Made by a program: the position numbers and the translations under genes
Shown: positions 9,517 through 17,742 of the stretch, one piece after another
Position numbering within the stretch: position 1 is the stretch's first letter
Layout: every line of letters starts with the position of its first letter
The notes under the pieces: generated by a model
What the model was told of the DNA's origin: nothing
Seen by the model: only the letters and a program-made list of their open reading frames with translations
Databases searched by the model: none
Source: Streptococcus sp. zg-86
GTDB lineage: Bacteria > Bacillota > Bacilli > Lactobacillales > Streptococcaceae
Direction of reading: 5' to 3'
NCBI RefSeq assembly: GCF_017639855.1
Contig: NZ_CP072115.1
Span: 1,488,001 to 1,552,000 of the forward strand
DNA length: 64,000 nt

Positions 9517-10610
9517 TAGTCGTCCTCCAATGCCTGTTTCAAATCATCAATTAAATCCTCTGCATCTTCAATACCAATGGACAAACGGAGCAGATCATCT
9601 GTCAAGCCGTAGGAATGACGAACTTCTGCAGGAATGTCTGCATGAGTTTGGGTCGCTGGATAGGTAATCAAACTTTCTACACCACCTAGACTTTCTGCAA
9701 AAGTAAAGACTTTTAGTTGATTTAAAATGATAGGGATTTTCTGCTCATCTAAGACCTTAACAGATACCATGCCACCTTTTCCTGTATAGTAAACCTCGCG
9801 AACGGCTGGTGATTGCCGTAAATAATCTACTATTTTCTGAGCATTTTTGGTAGAGCGCTCCATTCGCAAGGAAAGTGTTTTAAGACCTCTCATGAGCAAA
9901 TAAGCATCAAAAGGAGACAGAGTTGGACCAGTTGTATTTTGGTCATAAAAGAGCTTGTCATACAAGATTTGGTCATTAGTTACTAGCACACCCGCTAGGA
10001 CATCATTGTGACCGGACAGATACTTGGTGGCCGAATGAAGCACTACATCCGCTCCTAGGGGGATTGGATTTTGATAAATAGGACTATAAAAGGTATTGTC
10101 TACAATGAATTTTGCCCCGTGGGCATGCGCTACTTCCGCTACTCTGGTAATGTCAAATTCTACCATTAAGGGATTGGTCGGTGTTTCAATAAACACATAG
10201 TCCGTTTCATCTGTGATCTGGGCTAGTAATTCCTCCTCATTAGTGGCATAGGTAAAAGTAAAGCGCCCGTTTGCTTCCTGCTCATTGAACCAACGGAAAC
10301 TACCACCATACAAATCTCTAGCAGCTACAATCCGACTCCCAACTGGAAAACCACTAAACAGCAAGACTAAGGCAGCCATACCAGAACTTGTCACCAAGGC
10401 ATAATCCGCCTGTTCAATAGCCGCCAGTGTCTTCTCCAAATTGGCCCGTGTTGGATTTTTCGTCCGTGTATAGTCAAAGCCAGTCGATTGACCAAATTCA
10501 GGATGTTGATAAGTCGTTGATAAATGAATCGGTGATACCAAGGCACCTGTCTTTTCATCTGCATTGATTCCAACATGCGCCAATAGCGTGTCTACTTTAT
10601 AATCTACCAT
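9516..10610 (-). CDS. metC: Cystathionine gamma-synthase/beta-lyase family enzyme
   Basis: Cys/Met-metabolism PLP enzyme of 364 residues, acting in transsulfuration. The PLP lysine is K196 in LHSATKYLSGHNDVLAG; the substrate-loop YTRTKNPTR is at 47-55 and the family signature DNTFYSP at 171-177. I chose the ATG at 10610 because GGGAGGG lies 6 nt upstream; an in-frame ATG 21 nt earlier has no comparable site. It heads the operon metC-patB-permease-chorismate mutase. The gamma-synthase and beta-lyase members cannot be separated safely by eye. The coupling to patB suggests cystathionine is made or broken here. Confidence 0.85.
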   Translation of the reverse strand: MVDYKVDTLLAHVGINADEKTGALVSPIHLSTTYQHPEFGQSTGFDYTRTKNPTRANLEKTLAAIEQADYALVTSSGMAALVLLFSGFPVGSRIVAARDLYGGSFRWFNEQEANGRFTFTYATNEEELLAQITDETDYVFIETPTNPLMVEFDITRVAEVAHAHGAKFIVDNTFYSPIYQNPIPLGADVVLHSATKYLSGHNDVLAGVLVTNDQILYDKLFYDQNTTGPTLSPFDAYLLMRGLKTLSLRMERSTKNAQKIVDYLRQSPAVREVYYTGKGGMVSVKVLDEQKIPIILNQLKVFTFAESLGGVESLITYPATQTHADIPAEVRHSYGLTDDLLRLSIGIEDAEDLIDDLKQALEDD

Positions 10611-10699
10611 GTCTTCCCTCCCTTTATGCATATATTAGTTATTTTAGCATTTATTGGAGGAATTTTCACCAAAAGCTGGAAAAATGTCATAGTCTTTTT

Positions 10700-10742
10700 G
10701 GCCGTATTGATATAGTTTCCTCTTATATCTTTTCTCTTTTAC
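10700..10742. promoter_or_regulatory. Possible operator upstream of the metC operon
   Basis: The 146-bp region between metC and murE holds a dyad GATATA-N9-TATATC including the half-site TATAGTTT. TATAGTTT is the half-site described for streptococcal MetR/MtaR boxes (TATAGTTT-N-AAACTATA), but the second half here does not match it. This is a weak candidate only. Confidence 0.3.
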
Positions 10743-10771
10743 TTGTCAATCTTTCCTAATCAGTTTACAAT
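10743..10771 (+). promoter_or_regulatory. murE promoter with -10 abutting the start codon
   Basis: TTGTCA (10743-10748), 17-nt spacer, TACAAT (10766-10771). Only six bases separate the -10 from the ATG at 10778, so transcription should begin at or next to the A of the start codon. No Shine-Dalgarno sequence is present. Confidence 0.75.
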
Positions 10772-10777
10772 AGAACT

Positions 10778-12229
10778 ATGATAAAACTAGAAACTGTATT
10801 ACGTATTTTAAAAAACGATCAGAATTTCCGCCAAATCCTACACCAAGGGCATTATTTCTATAACTGGCCTGATAAGGAAGTCTTTCATCAAATCAGTTAT
10901 GATAGCCGCAAAGTGGATGAAAAGACCCTCTTTTTTGTCAAGGGAGCTCAATTTAAGCGAGAATTTTTGGAAACTGCCATCACACAAGGCCTCCGCTTTT
11001 ACATTGCTGAAATGGACTATGAAGTCGGCATTCCAGTCATTATGGTGACGGACATCAAGCAGGCTATGAGTTTGATTGCTATGGAATTTTACGGTAATCC
11101 GCAGGACAAGTTAAAACTCCTTGCCTTTACTGGTACAAAAGGGAAGACGACTGCTGCCTACTTTGCCTATTCCATCCTCACCCAAAGCCATAAGCCTGCT
11201 ATGTTGTCCACGATGAATACGACTTTAGATGGACAAACCTTTTTTAAGTCGACTCTGACTACGCCTGAGAGTATTGATTTATTTGCCATGATGGCAGAAG
11301 CTGTTGCAAATGGCCGTACTCATTTAATTATGGAAGTTTCTAGCCAAGCCTATTTGGTCAAGCGAGTCTACGGTCTAACATTTGATGTCGGTGTCTTTCT
11401 CAACATCAGCCCGGATCATATTGGACCTATTGAACATCCTAGTTTTGAAGATTATTTTTACCATAAGCGACTGTTAATGAAGCATAGCAGGGCTGTCATT
11501 TTAAATAGCGGTATGGATCATTTTCAAGTAGTGAAAGACCAAGTTCTGGATATGCCACATGACATCTATGGTCCACATTCCGACAATCACATCCTGAGCT
11601 CTCATGCCTTTGAATTTGAAGCAAGCGGTATTCTCGCTGGGCATTACAATATTCAGCTGATTGGTCAGTTTAACCAAGAAAATGCCATTGCAGCTGGTCT
11701 TGCCTGCCTGCGTTTAGGAGCAAGCCTAGCGGATGTTCACACGGGAATTGCTGCAACCAGCGTTCCAGGACGAATGGAGGTACTCACACAGACAAACGGA
11801 GCCAAGGTTTTTGTCGACTATGCCCACAATGGCGATAGTGTTCGTAAACTGCTTGATGTTGTCCTTAGCTATCAAACAGGACAAGTGATTCTTGTCCTCG
11901 GTGCGCCTGGAAATAAAGGAGAAAGTCGTCGCAAAGACTTTGGTCTTCTCCTTAATCACTATCCTGATCTGCAGGTCATTCTCACAGCAGACGATCCTAA
12001 TCGTGAAGATCCCACAGCTATTGCACAGGAAATTCAATCCTATATGGAGCGACCAAGCCAAATTATTGTTGAGCGTGAAAGAGCTATTCATACTGCCATG
12101 TCTATGACTAGAAACGCAGCAGATGCTGTTATCATTGCAGGAAAAGGTGCGGATTGCTACCAGATTATCAATGATATCAAAACCCCCTACGATGGTGACT
12201 TGACCATCGCCAAACGGTATTTATCCTAA
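10778..12229 (+). CDS. murE: UDP-MurNAc-L-Ala-D-Glu:L-lysine ligase
   Basis: Cytosolic Mur ligase of 483 residues that adds the third residue of the peptidoglycan stem peptide using ATP. The P-loop TGTKGKTT is near residues 118-125. DDPNRED at 405-411 replaces the DNPR motif of diaminopimelate-adding enzymes, which fits the L-lysine type of streptococci. The start MIKLETVLRILK agrees with the family N terminus that I recall for streptococci. The gene is divergent from the metC operon, followed by its own terminator, and apparently monocistronic. Its mRNA looks leaderless. Confidence 0.95.
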   Translation: MIKLETVLRILKNDQNFRQILHQGHYFYNWPDKEVFHQISYDSRKVDEKTLFFVKGAQFKREFLETAITQGLRFYIAEMDYEVGIPVIMVTDIKQAMSLIAMEFYGNPQDKLKLLAFTGTKGKTTAAYFAYSILTQSHKPAMLSTMNTTLDGQTFFKSTLTTPESIDLFAMMAEAVANGRTHLIMEVSSQAYLVKRVYGLTFDVGVFLNISPDHIGPIEHPSFEDYFYHKRLLMKHSRAVILNSGMDHFQVVKDQVLDMPHDIYGPHSDNHILSSHAFEFEASGILAGHYNIQLIGQFNQENAIAAGLACLRLGASLADVHTGIAATSVPGRMEVLTQTNGAKVFVDYAHNGDSVRKLLDVVLSYQTGQVILVLGAPGNKGESRRKDFGLLLNHYPDLQVILTADDPNREDPTAIAQEIQSYMERPSQIIVERERAIHTAMSMTRNAADAVIIAGKGADCYQIINDIKTPYDGDLTIAKRYLS

Positions 12230-12257
12230 CCGCTACTTCTCATCAATGATACAATAA

Positions 12258-12296
12258 AAAGCCCCCACTAGGATTTCTCACCTAATGGGGGCTTTG
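12258..12296. terminator. Bidirectional terminator between murE and the 12.3-kb repeat cluster
   Basis: GC-rich stem with arms GCCCCCACTAGG and CCTAATGGGGGC, with T-rich sequence on both sides. It ends murE on the plus strand and could stop minus-strand transcription coming from rsuA. Confidence 0.8.
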
Positions 12297-12679
12297 TATA
12301 GTAAATTGAATAAAAATTAGGACATCGTTATACTCTATAAAAATCAACATCTGACTAGGCAACGAAATCGTAGCTAGAACTGAAGTTCAGTAAGGTGAGT
12401 TAACGACGTCAGACTTTGATTTTTGACGAGTATAAGTCGCTTTGCTTCAATAGTCCAGTAGACTGTTGAAGGTTGGAAATAGGGATTATGGAGTAATCCT
12501 CAATTAACACTAGTTCTATCTGTAACTCCTTGCCTTGTCCTATTCCTTCATAAGATATGAGGGCGTATAAAGCACAAAGTGAAAATAGGAAGTCTGACGA
12601 AGAGCCAGCAGACTCTAGGAAGACTTATCTTTTTCACACAGTGCTTAGCCCGAGTTCAGTTCTCAATCCACTACACTAT
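12297..12679. repeat. Composite of nested interspersed repeats (103-bp element, copy 2, interrupted)
   Basis: The 103-bp element reappears here split into pieces. After CATCGTTA, a 102-bp element (12331-12432) with ends TACTC and GAGTA is inserted and flanked by TA on both sides, after which AAGTCGCTTT resumes. A palindromic segment containing AGTCCAGTAGACT follows, then the rest of the 103-bp element to TTGTCCTATTCCT. A third insert of about 110 bp is next, and the final arm CTCAATCCACTAC closes the composite. This accounts for the whole 450-bp gap between murE and rsuA; no gene is visible. Confidence 0.8.
12331..12432. repeat. TACTC...GAGTA element with TA target duplication
   Basis: A 102-bp element with about 25-bp imperfect terminal inverted repeats (TACTCTATAAAAATCAA at one end, the complement of TACTCGTCAAAAATCAA at the other). 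The host repeat is interrupted exactly, with TA on each side (12329-12330 and 12433-12434). TA duplication is typical of IS630/Tc1-type elements. Confidence 0.8.
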
Positions 12680-12683
12680 TTTA

Positions 12684-13403
12684 CTAATCCAGAAATTCTT
12701 TTAAGGCTTCTTTTTCCCTGCTGGTTAATTCCCGATAAGTACCCACTGCAAGGTCATCTTCTAAGACAAACGGACCAAAAGCTATGCGTTTGAGGTAGGT
12801 TACCTTGACTCCATAAGCTAAAAACATCTTTTTAACCTGATGAAATTTTCCTTCTGAAATCCGAATTCTTGCACGACTAAAGGAAATATCTGCTGACAAA
12901 ATCTCTAGAATCGCAGGTTGACAAACCGTTCCATCTAAAAATTCTACTCCATTTTTGAAAAAGGTTACCGCATCAGGAGCTAAGAAGCCATTCACTTCCA
13001 CCTCATACACCTTGTCCACATGGTACTTGGGGTGGAGCATCCGAAAGCCCAAGGGACCATTATTGGTAATGAGCAACAACCCTTCTGTATCCCTGTCCAG
13101 ACGCCCAATTGGATAGAGCCCCGCTCGTCTGTCTTTTTCTGCAATGAGGTCAATCACCGTCTGATGCGCGGCATCTGATACAGCAGATACGACTCCAGCG
13201 GGTTTATTGAGTAGGTAATAAACAGCTGCCTCAAGGTCCACCTTTTTGCCATTTACCTCTATGACCTGCAAGCCAGAATCTACAATTTGACTACCAGCCG
13301 TAGCAAGCATGCCATCCACCGTCACCTGCCGACTTTTGAGCAAAGTTTTAATCTGCTTGCGCGAGCCCAAACCCGCTTTTTCTAAACACTTATCTAATCG
13401 CAT
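12684..13403 (-). CDS. Ribosomal small-subunit pseudouridine synthase (RsuA family)
   Basis: Protein of 239 residues with an N-terminal S4 RNA-binding domain (MRLDKCLEKAGLGSRKQI) and an RsuA/RluB-type synthase domain. The catalytic aspartate is in GRLDRDTEGLLLITNNG. The family isomerises a specific uridine in 16S rRNA (RsuA), though paralogues in streptococci are not always assigned to one position. The start matches the S4 domain exactly. An extended -10 (TGGTACAAT) ends six bases before the ATG with no Shine-Dalgarno, so the message looks leaderless. A second member of this family is at 42739-43470. Confidence 0.9.
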   Translation of the reverse strand: MRLDKCLEKAGLGSRKQIKTLLKSRQVTVDGMLATAGSQIVDSGLQVIEVNGKKVDLEAAVYYLLNKPAGVVSAVSDAAHQTVIDLIAEKDRRAGLYPIGRLDRDTEGLLLITNNGPLGFRMLHPKYHVDKVYEVEVNGFLAPDAVTFFKNGVEFLDGTVCQPAILEILSADISFSRARIRISEGKFHQVKKMFLAYGVKVTYLKRIAFGPFVLEDDLAVGTYRELTSREKEALKEFLD

Positions 13404-13409
13404 AATCTT

Positions 13410-13418
13410 ATTGTACCA
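13410..13418 (-). promoter_or_regulatory. Extended -10 promoter of rsuA family gene
   Basis: TGGTACAAT on the minus strand, with TACAAT at 13410-13415, six bases before the ATG. The -35 region is weak, as often seen with extended -10 promoters. Confidence 0.6.
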
Positions 13419-13538
13419 TATCCAAAAAAGACTAGCAGAACCAATCTTTTAAGCAGCTCTATTTAGTAGAGTAGGTAACTGATAAAAAGAAAAGAAACAC
13501 TTGATTATTCTACCGTTTCTTACTCTTTTAGTCCATAC

Positions 13539-13566
13539 TTGAAGATTTTCGAAAAAGGTCTATAAT
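13539..13566 (+). promoter_or_regulatory. pepC promoter
   Basis: TTGAAG (13539-13544), 16-nt spacer, TATAAT (13561-13566), then a 26-nt leader with AAAGGAGAA before the ATG. Confidence 0.75.
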
Positions 13567-13592
13567 AGGTCTTAATAGAAAAGGAGAATCCT

Positions 13593-14930
13593 ATGAACAC
13601 ATTACATCAATCATTAACCGATCGATTTTTTGCTGATTATGAAGCCAATCAGCACTTTGCAGCTATAGAAAATGCAATAACCCACAATGGTATCTATGCT
13701 TCTCTTGAAAAACGCAGTAGCAGTGTCGAAAATACCCCTGTTTTTTCCATTGATTTAACCAAAGACAAGGTCAGCAACCAAAAGGCTTCCGGTCGCTGCT
13801 GGATGTTTGCCGCCCTCAATACCTTCCGCCACAAAATGATCGCTGGTTTCCAATTGGAAGATTTTGAACTCTCTCAAGCCCATACCTTCTTTTGGGATAA
13901 ATATGAGAAATCCAACTGGTTTTTAGAACAAATTTTAGCGACAGCTAATCAAGCATTAACCAGCCGCAAGGTTAAATTTCTTTTAGATGTTCCTCAACAA
14001 GACGGTGGTCAATGGGACATGGTCGTATCCCTCTTTGAAAAATACGGTGTTGTGCCAAAATCAGTCTATCCAGAATCCATCTCTTCCAGCAACAGCCGTG
14101 AACTCAATGCTGTCCTCAATAAATTGCTACGCCAGGATGCCCAAATTTTACGTGATTTGGTGACAGCAGGTCAAACTCAAGAAGCTATTCAGACAAAAAA
14201 AGAAGAACTCTTGCAAGAAATCTTTAACTTCCTTGCCATGTCGCTTGGCTTACCACCTCGTACTTTTGATTTTTCCTACCGAGATAAGGACGATTACTAC
14301 CATAGCGAAACAGGCTTAACTCCGCAAGAATTTTACAAAAAATATGTGGATATTCAACTGGATGATTACGTCTCCATCATCAACGCACCGACCACTGACA
14401 AACCGTATGGCAAGTCTTATACCGTTGAAATGCTCGGAAACGTAGTGGGTAGCCGACCTGTACGCTATCTTAACGTGGAAATGGATCGCTTGAAATCTCT
14501 TGCTATTGCTCAAATGCAGGCTGGTGAAACGGTCTGGTTTGGGTCTGATGTCGGTCAATCTAGTAATCGTAAGACAGGTGTCATGGCAAATGGCATGTAT
14601 GATTTTGCTTCTAGTATGAAAATTGACCTCCACCAAGATAAGGCTGGTCGTCTTGACTACAGTGAAAGTTTGATGACTCACGCAATGGTCTTAACAGGTG
14701 TCGATCTTGATGAAAATGGCCAATCCATTAAATGGAAGGTTGAAAATTCTTGGGGAGACAAGGTTGGCGATAAGGGATATTTTGTTGCAAGCGATAGCTG
14801 GATGGACGAATATACCTATCAAATCGTTGTCCGCAAAGAATTCTTAACAGAGGCAGAGCTTGCAGCCTACAATGCAGAGCCAATTGTTCTTGCACCATGG
14901 GATCCAATGGGAGCATTGGCTAGCAAATAA
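13593..14930 (+). CDS. pepC: Aminopeptidase C, bleomycin hydrolase family (C1B)
   Basis: Cytosolic cysteine aminopeptidase of 445 residues that trims N-terminal residues from peptides and forms hexameric cages in characterised members. The catalytic triad is visible: C69 in SGRCWMFAALNTF, H363 in MTHAMVLTG and N385 in VENSWG. The C-terminal tail ends in ASK, in the region that reaches into the active site in this family. Length is normal. It has its own promoter and a good AAGGAG, and is followed by a strong hairpin terminator, so it is monocistronic. Confidence 0.96.
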   Translation: MNTLHQSLTDRFFADYEANQHFAAIENAITHNGIYASLEKRSSSVENTPVFSIDLTKDKVSNQKASGRCWMFAALNTFRHKMIAGFQLEDFELSQAHTFFWDKYEKSNWFLEQILATANQALTSRKVKFLLDVPQQDGGQWDMVVSLFEKYGVVPKSVYPESISSSNSRELNAVLNKLLRQDAQILRDLVTAGQTQEAIQTKKEELLQEIFNFLAMSLGLPPRTFDFSYRDKDDYYHSETGLTPQEFYKKYVDIQLDDYVSIINAPTTDKPYGKSYTVEMLGNVVGSRPVRYLNVEMDRLKSLAIAQMQAGETVWFGSDVGQSSNRKTGVMANGMYDFASSMKIDLHQDKAGRLDYSESLMTHAMVLTGVDLDENGQSIKWKVENSWGDKVGDKGYFVASDSWMDEYTYQIVVRKEFLTEAELAAYNAEPIVLAPWDPMGALASK

Positions 14931-14983
14931 GTAAGCGTAAATCACTACAAAATGCAGAGAACGTGAATAAACTCTTCAAATAT

Positions 14984-15036
14984 TAAAAACGCATAGAATC
15001 AATGACTATTCTCATTGACTTTATGCGTTTTTTTAT
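14984..15036 (+). terminator. Terminator after pepC
   Basis: Long stem with outer arms AAAACGCATA and TATGCGTTTT and inner pairing TCAATGA/TCATTGA, followed by T residues. It also serves murQ on the other strand, with a run of A residues on the 5' side. Confidence 0.85.
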
Positions 15037-15039
15037 GAT

Positions 15040-15957
15040 CTATTTCGAGCTACTTTTATCTCCTAATGCTCGAATGGCAAGAACAATATGATTTTGATAG
15101 GCTTCTAGCAAGCTTTCTGCTTCAGCTAGATTTAGTTGCCCCAACTGCATGAGGATGGCTTTTTTCACTTGCTGCTTGGATTGGGCAAATACTCGTTCTG
15201 CTTCTTCCTCACTACAAGCTGTGGTTTGTTGTATAATGCGCTTCGCTCGTTCAATCAATTTGGCATTGGTTGGTTGCACATCGACCATATAGCCCTTATA
15301 GACTTTACCTAGCTGAATCATGGTAGCTGTTGAAATCATATTTAGAATTAGTTTTTGAGCCGTCCCAGCTTTCATTCGACTCGATCCTGCAACCACTTCT
15401 GGACCGACCAGCACTTCTATTGCAATATCTGCGAAATCTGATAAGGCTGCTCCTTTTACACAGGAAATCGAAGCCGTCTTGGCACCGATTTTCTTCGCAT
15501 AAGCGAGTCCTGAAAGCACATAAGGTGTCCGTCCTGAAGCTGCTAGTCCAATGACGATATCCTTAGCACTTAGCTGATGTGCCTGTAAATCTTCCTCCGC
15601 AGCAAGCTGATTATCTTCTGCGCCCTCTTGAGCAGCTAAAATAGCTGGTAATCCTCCTGCAATTATCCCTTGTACGAGTTCCGGAGAAACGCCATAGGTC
15701 GGTGGGCATTCAGAAGCATCTAAAATTCCTAGTCGTCCAGATGTTCCTGCCCCTATATAAAATATTCTTCCCTGATTGCGCACACATTGAACAGCCTGTT
15801 CTATCACAAGATTGACCTGTGGCAATACCTGAGCAACAGCTTGGGCAACGGTTTGATCCTCTCTATTGATATAGGCTGTTAATGCTGCAACACTCATCTC
15901 TTCAATAGCTGCAGAAGCTGGATTGCGCTGTTCCGTGTGTAATGCATGAATCTCCAT
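15040..15957 (-). CDS. murQ: N-acetylmuramic acid 6-phosphate etherase
   Basis: SIS-domain enzyme that cleaves the lactyl ether of MurNAc-6-P to give GlcNAc-6-P and D-lactate, in cell-wall amino-sugar recycling. I place the start at 15957 (MEIHALHTEQRNP), where AAAGGAG sits 7 nt upstream; this gives 305 residues, the normal length, rather than the 27-residue extension that is also open. The sugar-isomerase motifs IFYIGAGTSGRLG, ASECPPTYG and GLAASGRTPYV are intact, and the C-terminal helical domain follows. No MurP transporter or MurR regulator lies beside it, unlike in many other genomes. Confidence 0.94.
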   Translation of the reverse strand: MEIHALHTEQRNPASAAIEEMSVAALTAYINREDQTVAQAVAQVLPQVNLVIEQAVQCVRNQGRIFYIGAGTSGRLGILDASECPPTYGVSPELVQGIIAGGLPAILAAQEGAEDNQLAAEEDLQAHQLSAKDIVIGLAASGRTPYVLSGLAYAKKIGAKTASISCVKGAALSDFADIAIEVLVGPEVVAGSSRMKAGTAQKLILNMISTATMIQLGKVYKGYMVDVQPTNAKLIERAKRIIQQTTACSEEEAERVFAQSKQQVKKAILMQLGQLNLAEAESLLEAYQNHIVLAIRALGDKSSSK

Positions 15958-16059
15958 CAATTGTCTCCTTTGGTTACTTGTTCCTTGTTTTATTATACAC
16001 CTTTCTCCAGAAGATAAAACATATATTTCCTCATTCACATTAACAATAGCATTTTTGAC

Positions 16060-16226
16060 AAACTATTCTAAAGAATGCAAACACAAGCAATCTTTTGCTG
16101 TTACGAATAACGGAAATGTTGATACCGTAGACTCAATCGTTAACAATGAAACTCCGAAGGAGGTTGCTTGTGGCCGCACAATTTAATAACGTATCGAAAA
16201 ATGCTACTGTTGATAGGAATAGAGTA
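16060..16226. repeat. Partial TACTC/GAGTA-family interspersed repeat
   Basis: The segment from about CGTAGACTCAA to GGAATAGAGTATAA matches parts of the repeats at 51178-51633 and, in reverse, 56850-57050. Shared blocks are AATGAAACTCCGAAGG, GGTTGCTTG, AATAACGTATCG and TGTTGATAGGAATAGAGTA. It occupies most of the 290-bp gap between trpB and murQ; the left end is degenerate. Confidence 0.65.
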
Positions 16227-16247
16227 TAACGTTAAAAAAGATTTCTA

Positions 16248-16308
16248 TGAAAAAAAGGAGAGGGGCTTATTGCGATATGCATCACAGACGACCACTCTCC
16301 TTTTGGTG
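16248..16308 (-). terminator. Terminator after trpB
   Basis: Minus-strand stem AAAAGGAGAG/CTCTCCTTTT, with a loop of about 35 nt that contains a smaller dyad, followed by seven T residues. It lies just downstream of the trpB stop. Confidence 0.75.
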
Positions 16309-16330
16309 CTATTTTACTATACTAAGTGAT

Positions 16331-17521
16331 TCAGTATGTTTCCTTTTTTCCTTCTTCCAAATAATCGGCAATCGCTGCAACATCTTTGTCTCCTCGACCT
16401 GAGAGATTGACGATGATAATCTTGTCCTTGTCTAATTGCGGCGCCCGTTTAATGGCTTCAGCAAGGGCATGGGAACTTTCAATCGCCGGTAAAATTCCTT
16501 CTGTTCGGCTAAGAGTTAGAAGGGCATTAACTGCTTCATCATCAGTTGCTGCGACATATTCCACCCGACCACTCTCTTTAAAGAATGCATGCTCTGGACC
16601 AACTCCTGGGTAATCTAACCCCGCTGAAATAGAGTAAACAGGCGCTACACCACCTTGCTCATCGAATAAGGCAATCGTCTTCATGCCATCAACCACGCCA
16701 ACTGTTCCCTTGGTCATGGTGGCCGCATGTAAACTTGTATCAACACCTTTTCCAGCTGCCTCGACACCTACTAGGCCAACCGCCTCATCTGCTACATATT
16801 GTGAAAAGGCTCCAATCGCATTTGAACCGCCACCGACACAGGCCATTACGTAGTCTGGTAGGCGACCTTCTTTTTCCAAAATTTGACGGCGTGACTCGAC
16901 ACTAATGATTTTTTGGAATTCATGCACAATCGTTGGATAAGGGTGTGGTCCTACTGCAGATCCTAGTACATAAAAAGCCTCCAAATCTGCCATCCATGCG
17001 CCAAATGCTGCATCAACAGCTTCTTTCAGGGTTTGAGTCCCTGCTGTTACTGCGTGTACCCTAGCCCCCATCATTTCCATACGAAAGACATTGAGACGTT
17101 GGCGCTTGACATCTTCAGCTCCCATGTAAATATCACACCCCATACCAAAGCGAGCCGCTACTGCTGCTGTTGCAACACCATGTTGACCTGCCCCCGTCTC
17201 TGCAATGACACGAGTTTTGCCCATGCGTTTTGCCAATAAAATCTGACCGAGAACATTATTGAGCTTGTGTGAACCTAAATGGTTCAAATCTTCCCGCTTC
17301 AAGTAAATTTTTGCTCCACCCAAGCTCTCTGTTAGAGATTCCGCAAAATAAAGTGGTGTTTCACGACCAGCATATTCTTTTAAATAGGCATGGTATTCTG
17401 CCAAAAATACTGGATCCTCACGATAGGTTTCAAATATTGTGTCTAATTCATCAAGCAAAGCTTGAATTGCCTCTGGTACAAAACTACCACCAAATTGTCC
17501 AAAATATCCCTTTTCTGCCAT
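16331..17521 (-). CDS. trpB: Tryptophan synthase beta subunit (orphan)
   Basis: PLP enzyme that joins indole and L-serine to give L-tryptophan. The start at 17521 (MAEKGYFGQFGG) gives 396 residues, the normal length, and has AGAGGAAG just upstream; an in-frame ATG at 17593 would add 24 basic residues. The PLP lysine is K86 (HLGSHKLNN), the catalytic glutamate E108 (AETGAGQHG), and the phosphate loop CVGGGSNAIG is present. No trpA or other trp gene is in the window. The gene lies alone behind a T-box leader. Without TrpA the enzyme could only use free indole, so salvage of indole is the likely job unless trpA is elsewhere. Confidence 0.95.
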   Translation of the reverse strand: MAEKGYFGQFGGSFVPEAIQALLDELDTIFETYREDPVFLAEYHAYLKEYAGRETPLYFAESLTESLGGAKIYLKREDLNHLGSHKLNNVLGQILLAKRMGKTRVIAETGAGQHGVATAAVAARFGMGCDIYMGAEDVKRQRLNVFRMEMMGARVHAVTAGTQTLKEAVDAAFGAWMADLEAFYVLGSAVGPHPYPTIVHEFQKIISVESRRQILEKEGRLPDYVMACVGGGSNAIGAFSQYVADEAVGLVGVEAAGKGVDTSLHAATMTKGTVGVVDGMKTIALFDEQGGVAPVYSISAGLDYPGVGPEHAFFKESGRVEYVAATDDEAVNALLTLSRTEGILPAIESSHALAEAIKRAPQLDKDKIIIVNLSGRGDKDVAAIADYLEEGKKETY

Positions 17522-17580
17522 TTTCTTCCTCTTTCTATTTTTCGTTACATTCTTATTCTGATTTATACCAACTTTATATT

Positions 17581-17604
17581 TTATATCCGCCATCGCTTGC
17601 CCAT
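17581..17604 (-). CDS. Seven-codon mini-ORF upstream of trpB (candidate leader peptide)
   Basis: The sequence encodes MGKRWRI and a stop. It is preceded by GGAGG at an ideal 7-nt distance, which is the best ribosome site between the T-box and trpB. It contains one tryptophan codon, and its stop lies inside the alternative N-terminal extension of trpB. I see no further evidence that it is translated. It could be a chance reading frame or the remnant of a former start. Confidence 0.3.
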   Translation of the reverse strand: MGKRWRI

Positions 17605-17630
17605 ACTATTATCCTCCGTATAACCCTTCC

Positions 17631-17737
17631 TTGATAGCCATTTATTTTGTTTTAGTACTAGGCAACGAGTCGCAAGCATAACTGAAGTTAGGTAAGACGC
17701 ATTAACGACGTAATAAGGCAAAATAAATGGCTATCAA
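17631..17737. repeat. 107-bp MITE-like element between T-box and trpB
   Basis: Perfect 19-bp terminal inverted repeats (TTGATAGCCATTTATTTTG and its complement) bracket an inner module. That module (CTAGGCAACGA...ACTGAAGTT...TTAACGACG) is shared with the element at 12331-12432. It sits in the untranslated leader after the T-box terminator. No clear target duplication is seen. Confidence 0.8.
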
Positions 17738-17742
17738 GCTAC

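Noticed and set aside
16102..16109. TACGAATA, an exact match to the competence ComX box
   Set aside because: It lies inside a degenerate interspersed repeat, on the plus strand, with no plus-strand gene downstream. The two other matches (near 47383 and 47803) are coding sequence for Tyr-Glu-Tyr in the paralogous genes.
17522..17593. Extended trpB start adding 24 basic residues (MADIKYK...)
   Set aside because: The extension has no counterpart in the TrpB family and the internal ATG at 17521 has a good AGAGGAAG.
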